Source: Spirogloea muscicola
Taxonomy: Eukaryota > Streptophyta > Zygnematophyceae > Spirogloeales > Spirogloeaceae
Reading direction: 5' to 3'
Length of the DNA: 64,000 nt
Assembly: GCA_009602725.1 (NCBI GenBank)
Contig: WELB01000171.1
Coordinates: 215,073-279,072, forward strand
Shown one piece after another: positions 34,018 through 44,902 of the stretch; the first letter of the stretch is position 1, and each line of letters begins with the position of its first letter. The position numbers and the translations under genes are program-made. The notes beneath the pieces are model-generated. The model saw only the letters and a program-made list of their open reading frames with translations, was not told the origin of the DNA and made no database searches.

Positions 34018-36320
34018 GTGCATGCAGACACGCCACTGCTTGGCCAGGATCTGACTCCACCTCCGACTCGTCAGGGTGGAGGGGACGACGACCGTGTCTT
34101 CTTCGCCAGGATGGTGCACCCACTATCATCGCCAGCGGCCACGCGAGCAGCGCCGCAGTTCCCAACAGTCCTCCAGGCGCCGCTTGCGCCGCTGCCCGTC
34201 TGGCGGCACCCAGAACGCATGCCACTGTCTGCCAGCAAGGGCGATCGTGGGGGATCAGCTGCACGAGCAGCTCCTGCCCCTCTCTTCACCACGCCGTATG
34301 TCGTGCCTTCTCCTAAGAGCTTCTTACCTGGGACCTGGACGGCGTGTCAGTTGACGTGCCAGGTAATGGCATGCCGCCGCCGCCGCCGCCACCCACACCG
34401 CCGCCGCCGCCGCCACCACCACCTCAGGAGTATTCTCCTCCTCCCTCGCCTCCCAGCGAGCCGCCGCCCCCTCCGCCTCCGCCACCCACCTCGCCGCCAC
34501 CGCCGCCACAGTCACCGCCGCCTCCCCCTCCTCTGTCTCCCCAGCCTTCCTCCCCAGCTGCACCTGCTCCTTCCGCGGCAGCCATACCCGCTGCCTGGCA
34601 GTGGGAAGGGCCCCTCTGCAAGAGTGGCACACAGTACTGCATTGTGCGTGTGACCAGGCGCGCTGTCCAGTCTGCTTGCTACGCTCTTACGTCTTGCGCA
34701 AGGACGGTCGGAGGTGCGACTAGGCAAGAGCTTTCTCACCTATACGGCTCACTTGAGCCAGTGACAAGCTGGCGAGGTGGGCCGCCAAGAGGAAGTTATA
34801 TCCAAAGGCTGCAATGGCTCAAGCCGCGTGCTCCACACTAGCAGTCCCCCTGCAAGCTATCTAAACAGAAAAAGCACATAGCGAGGAAAGGATTGCTCCC
34901 TTAGGTCCCCTACCGTCGCGAGAAGCTTGTCGACAGCAAGGAGAGGCACAGTAGCCTAGGCAATCCTAAGATCTGGGTGCCATGAGGCACTGCTCGGGAG
35001 TTGAGCCTGCAAGGAGTCATTTGCCTGCTTGGGCTCATGTTTACAGGAGGTTCCAGAACCCACAGGAGGTTCAAAGGTGAGAGTAGCTGCGCACCTGTAA
35101 AGAAGTTAGACACCAGGTTTGACTACAGCCTAGTGTGCATCCTAATCGTTGACTTACCTGCTGAAGCTTGGGGCATTGTCCGGTGCTGACACTGAGTCTC
35201 ACAAGGTCGCAGACGTGCAGGTTACTGGGAAGAAATGATACTCAAATGGCAGGTGATCAGAAGCCATGCACCCAACTCAAGCTCGCCCCAGTTACCTACA
35301 CTTAGCTGGACAGTCAGGAGCTCGTTCATAAGCAGACTGGATTGCGGCTTCAATCAACCCCTGTCGGCTGTTGTTAGTGTGGATTCGAAGCTGGCCGCTT
35401 CAGTTAGAAAGGTGTGAGACATGCCATTAGGGCCCGCGATCTCAACCACTTCTGAGAGGCGGCATTTGCTCGTGAGGAAGACAAGGTGATAGAGCCTTTC
35501 TTATTTGCAAGGTGTTGCCTGCCTCTATTGACTGACGGCAGGCCTCTAGGAGGCAATGCATCACAACGAGGGTGCACAGTCGGGCTCACCAGGTCATACG
35601 CCCCAATCTTGGTGACTGTTGCGCTACATCGTTGCTCCAGACGGCTGGCTGTGGAGGTTGCGGCGTCCCTGCTCCTCTGCGACCTTGTGCACTGACTTCT
35701 CTTGACTCCTGTTGCCCACCTCACCAAGCTGGAGGACATGCAGCTCATACACACCATGCTCAACAAGTGCATAGCGAGAGCCCGAAGTACCTCGTTCAGG
35801 CTACCTCTTCCTCTCCAGAAGCGCAGGCGGCCTGTGTGTCATTTGACAAGAGCTTCATGGCGAGCGTGGCAGCCCGTGTCCAAGACCGGGCATTTCTTAT
35901 CACAGGCTGCTCTGCACCAGGCCTCTCTGTTCGTCAGCTGCAAAGCCTGGAATGCTGACTGCTTCTGCGCGCATGCAGGAACGGCGCACCTGGCCATTTA
36001 GTGCAAGTCGCCGTGAGGAGCGGCGCAAGTCGCCGTCCTGTGTCTCATCACTTCAGCCTTCATGGTCGTCGCAGTCGCGATTTGGAGCAGGTGGCAGTAG
36101 CAATGGAGACCGGCAAACTGCCCTTCCAGGCAACTCGACGCTCGGCCCGCACCCTGCTGCTGCGCAAGCACACATCCCAGTCAAGCGAGCCGTCCCCATT
36201 GTGCACCTTGCGCACACCGCCAACCAGCGCGCCCAGACCCGCTACATGGGCGAGGTGGATAAGGCCGCCTCCGAGTCCAACATGCAGCTTATACCCGAGA
36301 CAAGAGCTGCGAGGGCGAGC
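34018..36320 (+). CDS. Proline-rich protein with possible SPOC domain start (tentative model)
   Basis: The evidence is partial. An exon-like stretch at about 34075-34362 reads SPAATRAAPQFPTVLQAPLA and ends TACQLTCQ before GTAATG. The next frame, 34344-34640, encodes a polyproline tract (MPPPPPPPTPPPP...) followed by WQWEGPLCKSGTQYCIVR, then a GTGTGA donor. 'W.G.L.KSGT..C..R' is how SPOC domains of plant FPA/Spen-type RNA-associated proteins begin. The polyproline run ends in a good acceptor (TCGCCTCCCAG at about 34459), so part of it may be intron. Candidate later exons, all unrecognised, are about 35205-35252 (YWEEMILKWQ), 35770-35960 (ATSSSPEAQAACVSFDKSFM) and 35980-36320 (AHIPVKRAVPIVHLAHTANQ). 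They share strand and exon-like codon use, but the joins are unproven and a SPOC C-terminus was not found. Confidence 0.35.
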
Positions 36321-36329
36321 TCGCTCAAG

Positions 36330-37000
36330 GTCTGCGTCCTCCCCAGTGCCATGGCTGATGGCGCTTTCCTGTGTATGCTGGCTGCGAATGACGGACGAAG
36401 CCTTCCGGACAGCCGTCCACCGCTCCTCGCCCTTCCACCCTCGTCTTCGAGGTTGCTCGTCCTCTCCTCATCTTAGTTCCTACTGCTCACACGGGGGTGC
36501 TAAGAGCGCCCTGTTTGCCTAGCCTGTGGCTCCGCTAATACAGTCCTGAACACCCCAAATATGCACCGGGCTGGCCACTACGCCGCTCTTCTAATATCAG
36601 CAGCCGCATTTGTCTCCATGGCGTGGAGCAGTGCGAGCAAGGAGAGCGGAGATGCATTGGGCGGAGCAGGCAGCACCCACATCCCGGAGAGAGAGAGCGC
36701 ATGGATTGGCGGCGGAAGGTCGCCCACGACCTCCTCGTACTCATCGACGCTATCTTGAATGGGGGTCCCCACGCCAATTGCTCCTGGGCGGGCGACAAGC
36801 CATGCAGAGCACCCGAAGGAGCGGCACCCACAAGGCGCTTTCGTGTACTTGAAACAGAAAATGGCCAAACTGGCCAAGTACAAAGGCAAGCACATCTAAT
36901 GACGTACATCACACACAAGGACCAACCCCGGGAGACCTATCTATTTCTGGCCCCTTCGAGCTTTGTTCGTTTTTTTCAGTCCTTAGCACTCCGACTCCTT
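36330..37000 (+). mobile_element. LINE tail, repeat B copy and an attached open frame
   Basis: At 36330-36440 one frame reads RMTDEAFRTAVHRSS, matching the LINE ORF near 55190 (MRDEVFRTAVHRL). The family end signature follows in decayed form (TGCTCACACGGGGGTGCTAA at about 36484), then repeat B (36515-36605). Next is a 92-codon open frame, 36623-36898 (RRKVAHDLLVLIDAILNGGP and CSWAGDKPCRAPEG), whose codon use looks coding but which I cannot identify. The block closes with a minus-orientation tail motif at 36840-36900. Confidence 0.55.
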
Positions 37001-37003
37001 CAG

Positions 37004-37270
37004 ACCTTGTCCATTCTTTTGGGCTGGCCTCTCCCAGCCACCAGTCAATCTGGCCGCGCTTGCTTTCTTTTTTCTTTTTTGGGCTGGCCACCGCAGCCGT
37101 CGCCCTCCATCGGATGAAGGGCTCGCTCATTGAGAATAGGGGCTGGAAAAAGACAGCCCAAAAAAGAATGAACACAGGACGAGAAGGGGCCAGGGGAGGT
37201 ACGAAGAACAACAAGCACAAACAGAAACGAAGCAGCTACGAAGCACTCAGTATCCCCTGCTAAGCAGCGT
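37004..37270. repeat. Three LINE tail hairpins, plus and minus orientation
   Basis: 37008-37065 (+): GTCCATTCTTTTGGGCTGGC, then CTCTCCCAGCCACC; it matches the minus-strand tail at 63560-63625 over about 60 bp with few changes. 37075-37100 (+) is a second, weaker hairpin. 37108-37260 (-) is a long tail copy: GGGGCTGGAAAAAGACAGCC, AAAGAATGAAC, AAGGGGCCAGGGG, then AAGCAGCTACGAAGCACTCA. This copy aligns along its length with 40830-40980, 41340-41485 and 55335-55447. Confidence 0.75.
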
Positions 37271-37574
37271 CAGGTCAGAGAGACTGGGTTCCGGAAGAGT
37301 CTTTCTCTTATTCTATCCGTGTGCTATACACTTTTACAGCGGTTACAATACAAATGGTCCTCGCCTCTCCCAGCGTTTGGCTCAGCTGGATGACTGCGAG
37401 CCATCGTACTCGAGGGGCATCATACCAGCATCCGCAGGCGTTACTTGAGCAGTACAGCATGCAGCATGCAGCATGCTGACTTGCAGGGCTCCCAGGCTTT
37501 GGCCAGTCGTCAGCATGCTGAGCGCGCACTAGGCCAGGCCACTGGCTCTACGGCGGTGCTCCGGCTCCCCAGGT

Positions 37575-37760
37575 TAGCCTGTGAATCTGTTTGTGCTCAC
37601 TCGTTGGTACTGAAGTCCCCCCTCAGCAATGCCTGCGTCCTGTTACCTTAGCTCTTCTTAACCTAGGGCTTCGCTTTGCGTAGCTTCATGCTTTACACTA
37701 CTTTCTGACTGAAGAGTGTACTGGCTCGGCTTGGCCTCCTTGACATCTCAGTCTCACCGC
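37575..37760 (+). mobile_element. LINE tail (subfamily shared with 30236)
   Basis: AATCTGTTTGTGCTCACTCG, then TTGGTACTGA, is a diverged LTRGY-stop signature. The following 60 bp (GTTACCTTAGCTCTTCTTAA, AGGGCTTCGCTT) match 30308-30345. Confidence 0.6.
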
Positions 37761-38740
37761 TCTCCTTTCTTAAGAGACGGTATATTTGGCCACCTCCAGG
37801 AGGCGACTTGGGTAAGCAGGTATTTGGAGAACGCATCCATCATAGCCATCATAAAATCTTGGGCCGACGGACCCCACACAAGGCCCACTCGAGTGACTGC
37901 CATCATGGGCCTGGCGGTACCTCACGCATCACAGCCGATGTCTCACAGTGGACCCTTTCAACCACAGCAATCCAGACCCCTTAGTTCCAGCAAGAGGGCA
38001 CGCAATTGTCAATACCCACCGCCCTGGGTAATGACCTCAACTGCGGTGACAATCCCGTATCGGGTGGGTTGTTCCCACTAGCAATGAGCGTTCAAGGGAG
38101 CCTTAGGGGCATTTCACTACTATTCTTCTGCGGCTTGGTGGCTTTGACCCCCTCCGATGGCTCGTGCAACGAGCAGTTGCCCGATGGCAGGGGCAGCAAG
38201 GTGCGAGCCACTTCAAAGCCACGGGCTCTCTGGTCCTCCATATGTGTCTGCCCGCTTCGCTGCAGCGATCACTTGCGCCTTGCATCTGCCTGCTGGCCGT
38301 GCCTTGGCTTCTGCCTCAGCTTATCGGCGGCAACGCCCTCCCTGCCACTACAGGGATCTCATCCCGACCTGCGGCTTTTGACTACGATATACTGAGTAGC
38401 CACTTGCGCTATGAAGTAAGGTTATATCCCTGGACCTTGTCCAGTCGTTTTTGGGCTGGCTTTTGGCATCTCAGCTTCCTTTGGAAAAGCTCTCTGGCAA
38501 CAGCACTGGTTCTCGGTTGCGCTACCACCTGGCCTGGCTCTTCAAATGCTTGCTCGAGCTTTCGGGCCTCTCAATCTGTTCAGTCCTTTTGGGCTAGCCA
38601 TTCACAGCCATGGCCGTAGCTTTTGCAAACCCTCTCTGGATCGCCGCCGCTCGGAAAGCTGCGCTCGGGCTTGCTTTTCCAGCTGTGCTCACACCTTGTG
38701 AATGTAGCCCTTCCGTTCTCTTTGGGCTGGCCTATTACGC
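37761..38740. repeat. Decayed LINE-derived sequence with two hairpin copies
   Basis: Plus-orientation hairpins occur at about 38437-38475 (TTGTCCAGTCGTTTTTGGGC, TGGC) and 38578-38610 (TCAGTCCTTTTGGGCTAGCC, ATTCACAGCC). No open frame with recognisable content is present. Confidence 0.55.
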
Positions 38741-39355
38741 CTATCGCCCCTTGCGGAAGATCTTCTTGACACCCTCGAGCTCATCCAGCTGCTTCAGCGC
38801 TGTCTTGTTCGCCTTGTACACCTCACCATGGCCCTGTAAGGACACCAAAGTGCACACAGAGTTGGCAAGCCAACGCCTCAGCGGACTCGTGAGACGTTCA
38901 CGTCCACGTCGAATAAGTATAGAAGCCCAGTTGCTCACGTGAGTGCCAAGCGCCGGCAGGTGCAAAAGGAAAGGGACTTGGAACGGCCCACAATTAGGCG
39001 GGAACCTTTTTTTGGTCATCGCTGTGCCCAAGTATGTCACCTCCTCTAGCCCTGCAGCCGAAAGCCGGTTGGCAGAGCCGCATGCTTCTTTGCACGCCCT
39101 TCGCGCCTCTTGCGTGAACAGAGGCCGGCTGGCCTCCTTGTCATGCGCACCGCGCTCCTGCTCTGCTTCGTCTCCGCTGGCCGCCGTCCTAGGCCCGAGG
39201 TAGGCTTCGAGTTCCATCGCCTGGCCAATCAGCGACCAAAAGCCGCCCTGCGCCGTCGGCCTCACAAGTGGAAGCCACTTGGGGCTTGGTGGGCCACGTC
39301 CGAAAGTGGGGGCGGGCGGACGTACGGACTCGGCGTGCACCAAGGCGGCGGCCAC
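38741..39355 (-). CDS. 204-residue open frame of unknown function inside the repeat block
   Basis: An uninterrupted minus-strand frame begins MAAALVHAESVRPPAPTFGR and ends ELEGVKKIFRKGR-stop. The C-terminal two thirds are basic and helical-looking (RRGRERLTSPLRRWLANSVC, LVSLQGHGEVYKANKTAL). I recognise no family. A LINE hairpin (GGGCTGGCCTATTACGCC, + strand, 38724) sits just beyond its stop, so the frame may itself be part of a mobile element rather than a host gene. Length and GC3 argue mildly for coding. Confidence 0.3.
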   Translation of the reverse strand: MAAALVHAESVRPPAPTFGRGPPSPKWLPLVRPTAQGGFWSLIGQAMELEAYLGPRTAASGDEAEQERGAHDKEASRPLFTQEARRACKEACGSANRLSAAGLEEVTYLGTAMTKKRFPPNCGPFQVPFLLHLPALGTHVSNWASILIRRGRERLTSPLRRWLANSVCTLVSLQGHGEVYKANKTALKQLDELEGVKKIFRKGR

Positions 39356-39464
39356 GGTTAGAAGTACGAACGGGGGGGCGGGCCTCCTTCATGTGTGGTG
39401 GCTAGAGGCGCGCTTAGGGTGGGCCCAGGGCGGCACTGCGAGCTGGCGCGGTCAAGGCAGCTTG

Positions 39465-39625
39465 TCGGATTCGCATGTGCTTACTCGTGGGTACTAGACG
39501 CTAACCTTAGACTTTTGCTTTAGCGCTTTATTGGCCCTTTCGAATTTTGATTTCTCCTTTCTTCTGGGCTGGCCAATGACAGTCATCGCCTCTACTGGAA
39601 GACTTTTTCTACCTTAGACGCGTAA
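39465..39625 (+). mobile_element. LINE tail with LTRGY signature and hairpin
   Basis: SDSHVLTRGY-stop is encoded at about 39466-39498 (CATGTGCTTACTCGTGGGTA). About 65 bp later comes TTCTGGGCTGGCCAATGACA, then GTCATCGCCTCTACTGGAAG, the hairpin and its 3' flank. The flank matches 55625-55650 and 56070-56100. This is one of the clearest single-unit tails. Confidence 0.75.
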
Positions 39626-40420
39626 TACCCTTTTACCAGGGACTTTATGAGGCTCTAATTTTGCTCCTTTCCATAATCATGCGTATGGCGCGCCTTTTTA
39701 CAAGGCGGGCGGCCAGTGGCGCCGGAGACGGCGGCGAGGCTGGCGGCCCCGCCGCGTCGTGCGCGGGCAAGTGGGCGGCGGCGCGTACGGCCCGCACTGA
39801 ATGCGGCCGCGGGGTGGCGGCGCCGCTGCTTGCGCCAGCGCGCCCAGATCGGCGGGCACGTCGCTCAAGTGGTGGTGCTGCCGACCGCCGGATCTGCGAT
39901 GCCTGATTGAAGCTCGGCTGGCGGCCCCAGTCAGGCCCATTTCGATCTGGGTGGCCCTTCACGTGCCTGACATGCCCCCCGCCGCCGCCGCAAGTCGAAG
40001 CCCAAGTAAGTGTTTCAAGATGGGGCCCACTCCTGCCCTGCGTCCGACCATCCAAATTCTTCGCATGACGTGGGCACATGGAGTCCTGTAGGTCCAAGAC
40101 CGACCTAGGCTGGTCGGTCTGACACGCAGATGATTCTTCCATTCTTGACAGGGCAGAAAGAAGTGGCTCTCCCTTCTCGACAGGCAGAACTGGAATGCGC
40201 GCTTCACTCGAGGGACCGTCGGTTGAAAGTGGCCAGCCCGAAGTGAAGCGCACGTGAAAGGTGCTGGCGGGGAGCAAGCAAAAAGAAAGAAGATGAAAAG
40301 CAGAAGCTTGTAAATAAGTACCAATGGCAGTCAAAAGCAGCCCAACACAGTTGAACGAAGGTCTCTTCCGTTCCGTCTGCTTTGACAAAAAGCATGAAGC
40401 AATTGGGAAAAGCGCTTCCA
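39626..40420. other. GC-rich block of unknown nature inside the repeat cluster
   Basis: 39690-39960 is strongly GC-rich and open on both strands; a 258-codon minus frame covers 39645-40421. No domain is recognised and the long frame is likely a composition effect. Confidence 0.35.
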
Positions 40421-42000
40421 AATTGACTGGTGGCTGTGAGAGGCCAGCCCAAAAGAATGCTCAAAGTTGGGAGGGGCCGGATGGCGCAAATGGCGCAAGA
40501 TAATAGTTGCCAAGACGGCAGCAAGGAAGCTATTGCACATGAGCCGCAGACTGTATCTTACTCGCAGGTTGCCCATATCTTGGTGAAGACTGAGAGTGAC
40601 ACCTCCGTCTCTGGCCTTCCCTTTGTCTTGAGCCGGTGTTTTGTCAATGACAGTAGCGTCATAACAATGTCGGCTTTGAAGTTGGGCTCACAAATGCCAA
40701 GTTGTCTAACTCTCAAAAAACTGCCTCCAATTGTTGGGCTTGACTTGTCGCACACAAATTATGAATAAAAATAAAAAATAAAAAAGTTGGTGGTCTGACT
40801 TGGGCTGCTCTACTTTTCAAGAAGAAGGGCTCGCCCATAGTGGGTAGGGGCTGGGAAAAAGCCAGCCCAGGAAAGAATGAACAACGTACGAGAAGGGGCC
40901 AGGGGAAGCACTAAGGAAAACAAGCACAAAAAGAAACTAAGCAGCTACGAAGCACTCAGTAACCCCTGCCAATGCATTGTCCGTCTCCCTTCAGCGGTCC
41001 ATGGCCCACGCCTTGCATCTGCGTGCTGGCCGTGCTCTCGTTGCGGCCTCCGGCTTTTGTCAGGGGGATAGTTTTCCGGCAGCTAGTCTGTCGGATTTGA
41101 GGCTCCTCACTCGTAAGTACTGAGTGGTCCATCCTCCCTCGTTCTGACATAGCCTCTTCAGGCCCCTTCGTAGCTGCTTAGCGCTTATTAGCGCCCCTCC
41201 ATCATTTGGCCCCTTCGAACCTTTGTCCATTTTTTTCGGGCTGGCTTTTCACAGCCCTTGCCCCCATTGGGAGTGCCCCTTCTATCCTGCTAAACAGCCT
41301 CAGGTCAGAGAACCTTGGCTCCTGACCCATAGAGACAAGGGCTCGCCCATAGAGGATAGGGTCTGGAAAAGCCAGCCCAAAAAAGTATGAGCAAAGTACG
41401 AGAAGGGGGCCAGGGAAGCGCTAAGCAAACCAAGCACAACAAGAAACAAAGCAGCTACGTATTACTCAGTAACCCCTGCTAAGCAGCCTCAGGTCAGAGA
41501 AGCTAGGCTCCTGGAAATGGGTCCCCTGGCCAGAGCCAGAGGCAGCAGCGAGGGCTCTGCCGGCACGCAGGTGCAGCGCAATAGAGGACTTGTCAAACCT
41601 TGTCCATACCTTTGGGCTGGCCTCTCACAACCACTGCTGTCGATGTGGAAGAGCTGCTTCTACTTGCGCTACACATCTCTCTCTTCCAGAGAAGGGAGCT
41701 CTTGCAAACGGGGCCGGGAAAGCCCAGAAAGAATGAAGAATGTCTAGAGGGCCGGAAGACGCCATATCCACACAGCTACCGCTCTCTCTTTCGCTAGCTC
41801 TAATGTGTGTGACACTGCTAATCATCATTGGGGGCTTGTTGCCCCGCTCTCGTCGCTCTCGGATGTGTACTCGTTCTAATGTATTGTGTGTTATGTTGAA
41901 ACGGAATCTCCACAGCAGTTGCCCCCCCTGCAAAGGCACAGCTCCACTCTCGTCATCCAGGGAGAGGGCGCAGTGGCAATGGATATTTGTCTGGCCATAG
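40421..42000. repeat. LINE tail cluster, at least five units in both orientations
   Basis: 40424-40475 (-): GGCTGTGAGAGGCCAGCCCA hairpin. 40826-40985 (-): AGGGCTCGCCCATAGTGGGT, GGGGCTGGGAAAAAGCCAGC and the long 3' tail. 41090-41275 (+): end signature SDLRLLTRKY-stop, then the hairpin CGGGCTGGCTTTTCACAGCC. 41336-41510 (-): GGGCTCGCCCATAGAGGATA, GGTCTGGAAAAGCCAGCCC and tail. 41600-41650 (+): TTTGGGCTGGCCTCTCACAA. Between them 40500-40800 carries AT-rich unique sequence with no recognised gene. Confidence 0.75.
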
Positions 42001-42635
42001 GGATGGAGATCGTATCCGAGGATCGCCGGCGGCGTCCTTGCGCGCGCTCCTCTTGTCGATTCCTGCTCCGGTCCTCGTCAGCGGGGCTCCTCGCGGCCAG
42101 TGAAATGAGCCGTCGGTGGCTCGGTTAACCCGCCAGAGCTTGTCCTGGGACCACAGTTGTGGGGGGGGGGGTGAGATCCGAGGGGCAGATCCAATCGTCC
42201 AGGTATCGCGCACGAGGGCCCCCGAAGCTGCGGGCCCCACGCCGGCCGGCGACGTGCGCCCCGCCACGTGCCGGCAGCAGCACGCGCGACGCGTGACTGG
42301 GTAGCGACCCGCCACGTGGCCAAGGACGGGGTTCCAGGTGGCAGCGGCGGCTCTTGTGAAGGGGCCCACTTACTTTCATTGGGGGCGGACAGGCGTCAAG
42401 ACGAGGAAGGAAGGAGCAACTAGTCCGGGGTTGGAGGGTGGCGGCGCCCCCGCCGCCCGCGGGGGCGCCCCGACAGATGGGGGTAGGAGGGGGCCTTCCG
42501 CCCCCACCCCACCCCCACGACCCCACACAAGCCCCCGGCGTACGGCACGACGGCGCAGCGGGGCTTCCGGCCGCGCCCGTGGGGCCAGTCCCGCCGTCCC
42601 GCCCCCCGCTCCCGCCCAGCCTCCCCCCCTCCCCA
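42001..42635. other. GC-rich region upstream of the WW gene, up to the gap
   Basis: This probably holds the promoter and 5' UTR of the WW gene. It is CG-dense with G-runs on one strand (GGGGGGGGGG at 42161) and C-runs near the gap. No exon can be assigned. Confidence 0.4.
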
Positions 42636-42700
42636 NNNNNNNNNNNNNNNNNNNNNNNNNNNNNNNNNNNNNNNNNNNNNNNNNNNNNNNNNNNNNNNNN
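42636..42700. other. Assembly gap (65 N)
   Basis: Unsequenced stretch in the CG-rich 5' part of the WW-domain gene. Confidence 1.
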
Positions 42701-43939
42701 CGCCGCTGCCGCCGGCGGCGAGGGCCGCAGCGGCGTCCGACGACGAGGCCTATGGCCAGCACCTGCTCCAGCAGCTCAGCGGCGCCGGCGGCCGGCTGCC
42801 GCCCGGCTGGGAGCGCATGCTCGACCTGCGGGTCAGTGCCCGCTCGTCCGCCTCCGGCCAGCCGGCGCCCGCAAAGCGGCAGCTCGCCGCGCCCGATCAC
42901 CGCCCGCGCTCTGGCGCACCGGTCGCTTTCGTGATGAGCTCATTGGGGTCGATAATTGAGGGCCGCGGCTTTCCTCACTTTCCAGCACACATGCAGACCG
43001 CAGCCTGCCTCCTGCTGTGATCATCTGCCCGGAGCTGCTGCCAAATTCAAGCCGCCGCAAACGCATGCTTGCTGAGTGGCCCGGTCGTGCGAGCAGACGG
43101 GGCGCATCTACTTCAAGCACGCCGAGACGGGCGCAGTGACGATGCAGGACCCCCGTGGCGGCCATGTCACTGGGCCCGGATCGGTTGGACCTGCGCCTTA
43201 CGGGGATGGCGTTGACTGGCAGCGGGGTGCCGAGGTGCCCGATATGCCCGGCCTGCAGCACCTTGAGCCACAGACACCATCAGCATTTTCGTCGCTGTCC
43301 AGAGGGGACGCGACCCCTGCCGACTGCCCAGAGCAGCTGCTTTGGGACTTGGCCCACAACCGCCCCACGGCTGATGCCGCGGGCAGGACGCCAGTAGCAG
43401 CGGCTTTGCTGAGGGACGAGAAGCCGAAGGGCGAGATTTGCGCGAAGTTCCTTAGGGGGACCACTGGAAGCCCATTGCCAAATTGGCTGCGACTGGCAAC
43501 GCAGACTCAACGAGTGCCACCTTCGGCTGCTGTCCTCAACGACGCGGTCGAGGCGGCCACCTCCTCGGCAACGTTAACATGGGACTTCAGGGAGTCAAGT
43601 TGTGCACCGTATCCAATGCCAACTGGACATCTGACAGTCAGCAGCCTGGATGCAATCACTACAGAGCGGCTCTGCTGCACAGCTAGCAGCAGCAGTTGCT
43701 CCACCAGCGCTGGCCGCCATCGTGCCAAGCGGGCTCGAGAGACGAAAGAGCTGCCATTACTTAGTAGGTGGGGCAGTGGGCAGCTAGAGTTGGATGACGA
43801 ACACAGCCTAGACCTTCAGCTTTCTCCACCGGGCTCCGAAGGACCCACCCTGCTGAGGCCTTCTGCAACATTCAAGCCTTGCAAAGCCTTCCCGGGACTG
43901 TGCACTGAGGAGCGTCTTAAAGTGCTGCAGCTACAATGA
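42701..43939 (+). CDS. Atypical WW-domain protein with EAR-like LDLQL motif (5' partial)
   Basis: Exon A, after the gap, reads ASDDEAYGQHLLQQLSGAGG then LPPGWERMLDLR and stops at a GTCAGT donor (about 42831). Exon B starts near 43097 with TGRIYFKHAETGAVTMQDPR and is open to the TGA at 43937-43939. Together these make one WW domain, split by an intron after the first strand. The first Trp (GWE) and the closing DPR are present, but the second signature Trp is Met (VTMQDP), as in several plant WW proteins with degenerate second Trp. The long tail is Ser/Thr-rich and disordered, has a basic patch (RHRAKRARE, a possible nuclear signal) and near its end SLDLQLSPPG, which fits the LxLxL EAR repression motif. 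A nuclear regulatory role is inference. The start codon lies in or before the gap. Confidence 0.75.
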
Positions 43940-44902
43940 AGTGAGCCATCGACGGGCTTCTTATCCAGCTGAGCGTGGCATGCTACTGCTGCATCTTTTG
44001 GCAATTGCATGCCTTGGATTTGCATTGGTGGTGAACAGCTGGCTTGACCAACCTGATGAGTGGCATGACTTGGCAAAGTTCTGCACGTTATCTAGACTGT
44101 TGTTGAGTGCTCTTGCTTGAGTTTTCCTCAATCACGTCAGTCGCCCCTGCTTGAAGCTTCTGCAACTGCAACATTCATTGCGGCAGCGTCACTTCTACAT
44201 TGTTGGCTTACCACACGAGCACTCCTCTTTGGCAGGAAAGTGTTCTTCCAAGCTTGCGGGATCATGGCTACACTGCCAAGTGCTGCCATCCATCATGGAG
44301 CGCTGCAGATTAGGCTCCTTCAATGTAGCATTGGCACTTATGCACAACATAAACCCTAAACTTGGCGGCAAGTGGGGCTAATAATGCACTGTGCTCCATA
44401 TGCCCTTGCAAGCATACAGTATGGCATAGCACACCTCGACTTTCTGCGACATGTGGGCCTTTCATAGGCCTTCTCAAACACTAGCATTTTACAAAATAGA
44501 GGACCAAGCTTCGCCGCCAGGTCCCTTGACATACTCAGTATCACATTTTAACATCATCATTGTTGCATGAAGACAGCCATCTGCTTGCAGATTGTGGAAC
44601 CTGGATGGAGGTTGGAGTAGTGGCTGCCCAGCCGCAACTTAAAGTCCAGACTAGTGTCCAATGCCAGCGGCCGCTTGAAGGAAACAAACTTGATTGCAAC
44701 CTGCCTCCCTCAAGACCACTTTTTGAGATCTGCAGCTCGTTGTCTTGTATACAGACCTTCATGAATGCTGATGCTTGGAGCTCTACCCTGGTCGAGCTGA
44801 GAGCTCTTGTTCATTGCAGCTCTGGCAGCACATTGCATCGCTGCTCGCATTTGCCAGGCTGTGACCAGCAGCCTAATATAAGCGCTGTTGCAGCAGCGCT
44901 TG
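43940..44902. other. Convergent intergenic region, no gene seen
   Basis: It holds the 3' UTRs of the WW gene (+) and the coiled-coil gene (-). Open frames at 44117-44381 and 44560-44925 (+) lack recognisable content. Confidence 0.55.

Noticed and set aside
34344-34620. Hydroxyproline-rich cell-wall glycoprotein
   Set aside because: The polyproline run could suggest this, but there is no signal peptide, and it leads directly into a SPOC-like WEGPLCKSGT block; part may be intron.
36623-36898. Host gene in the repeat block (RRKVAHDLLVLIDAILNGG)
   Set aside because: Looks coding but has no start/stop logic or exon borders, lies between LINE tail and repeat B, and has no recognised family; kept only inside the mobile-element entry.
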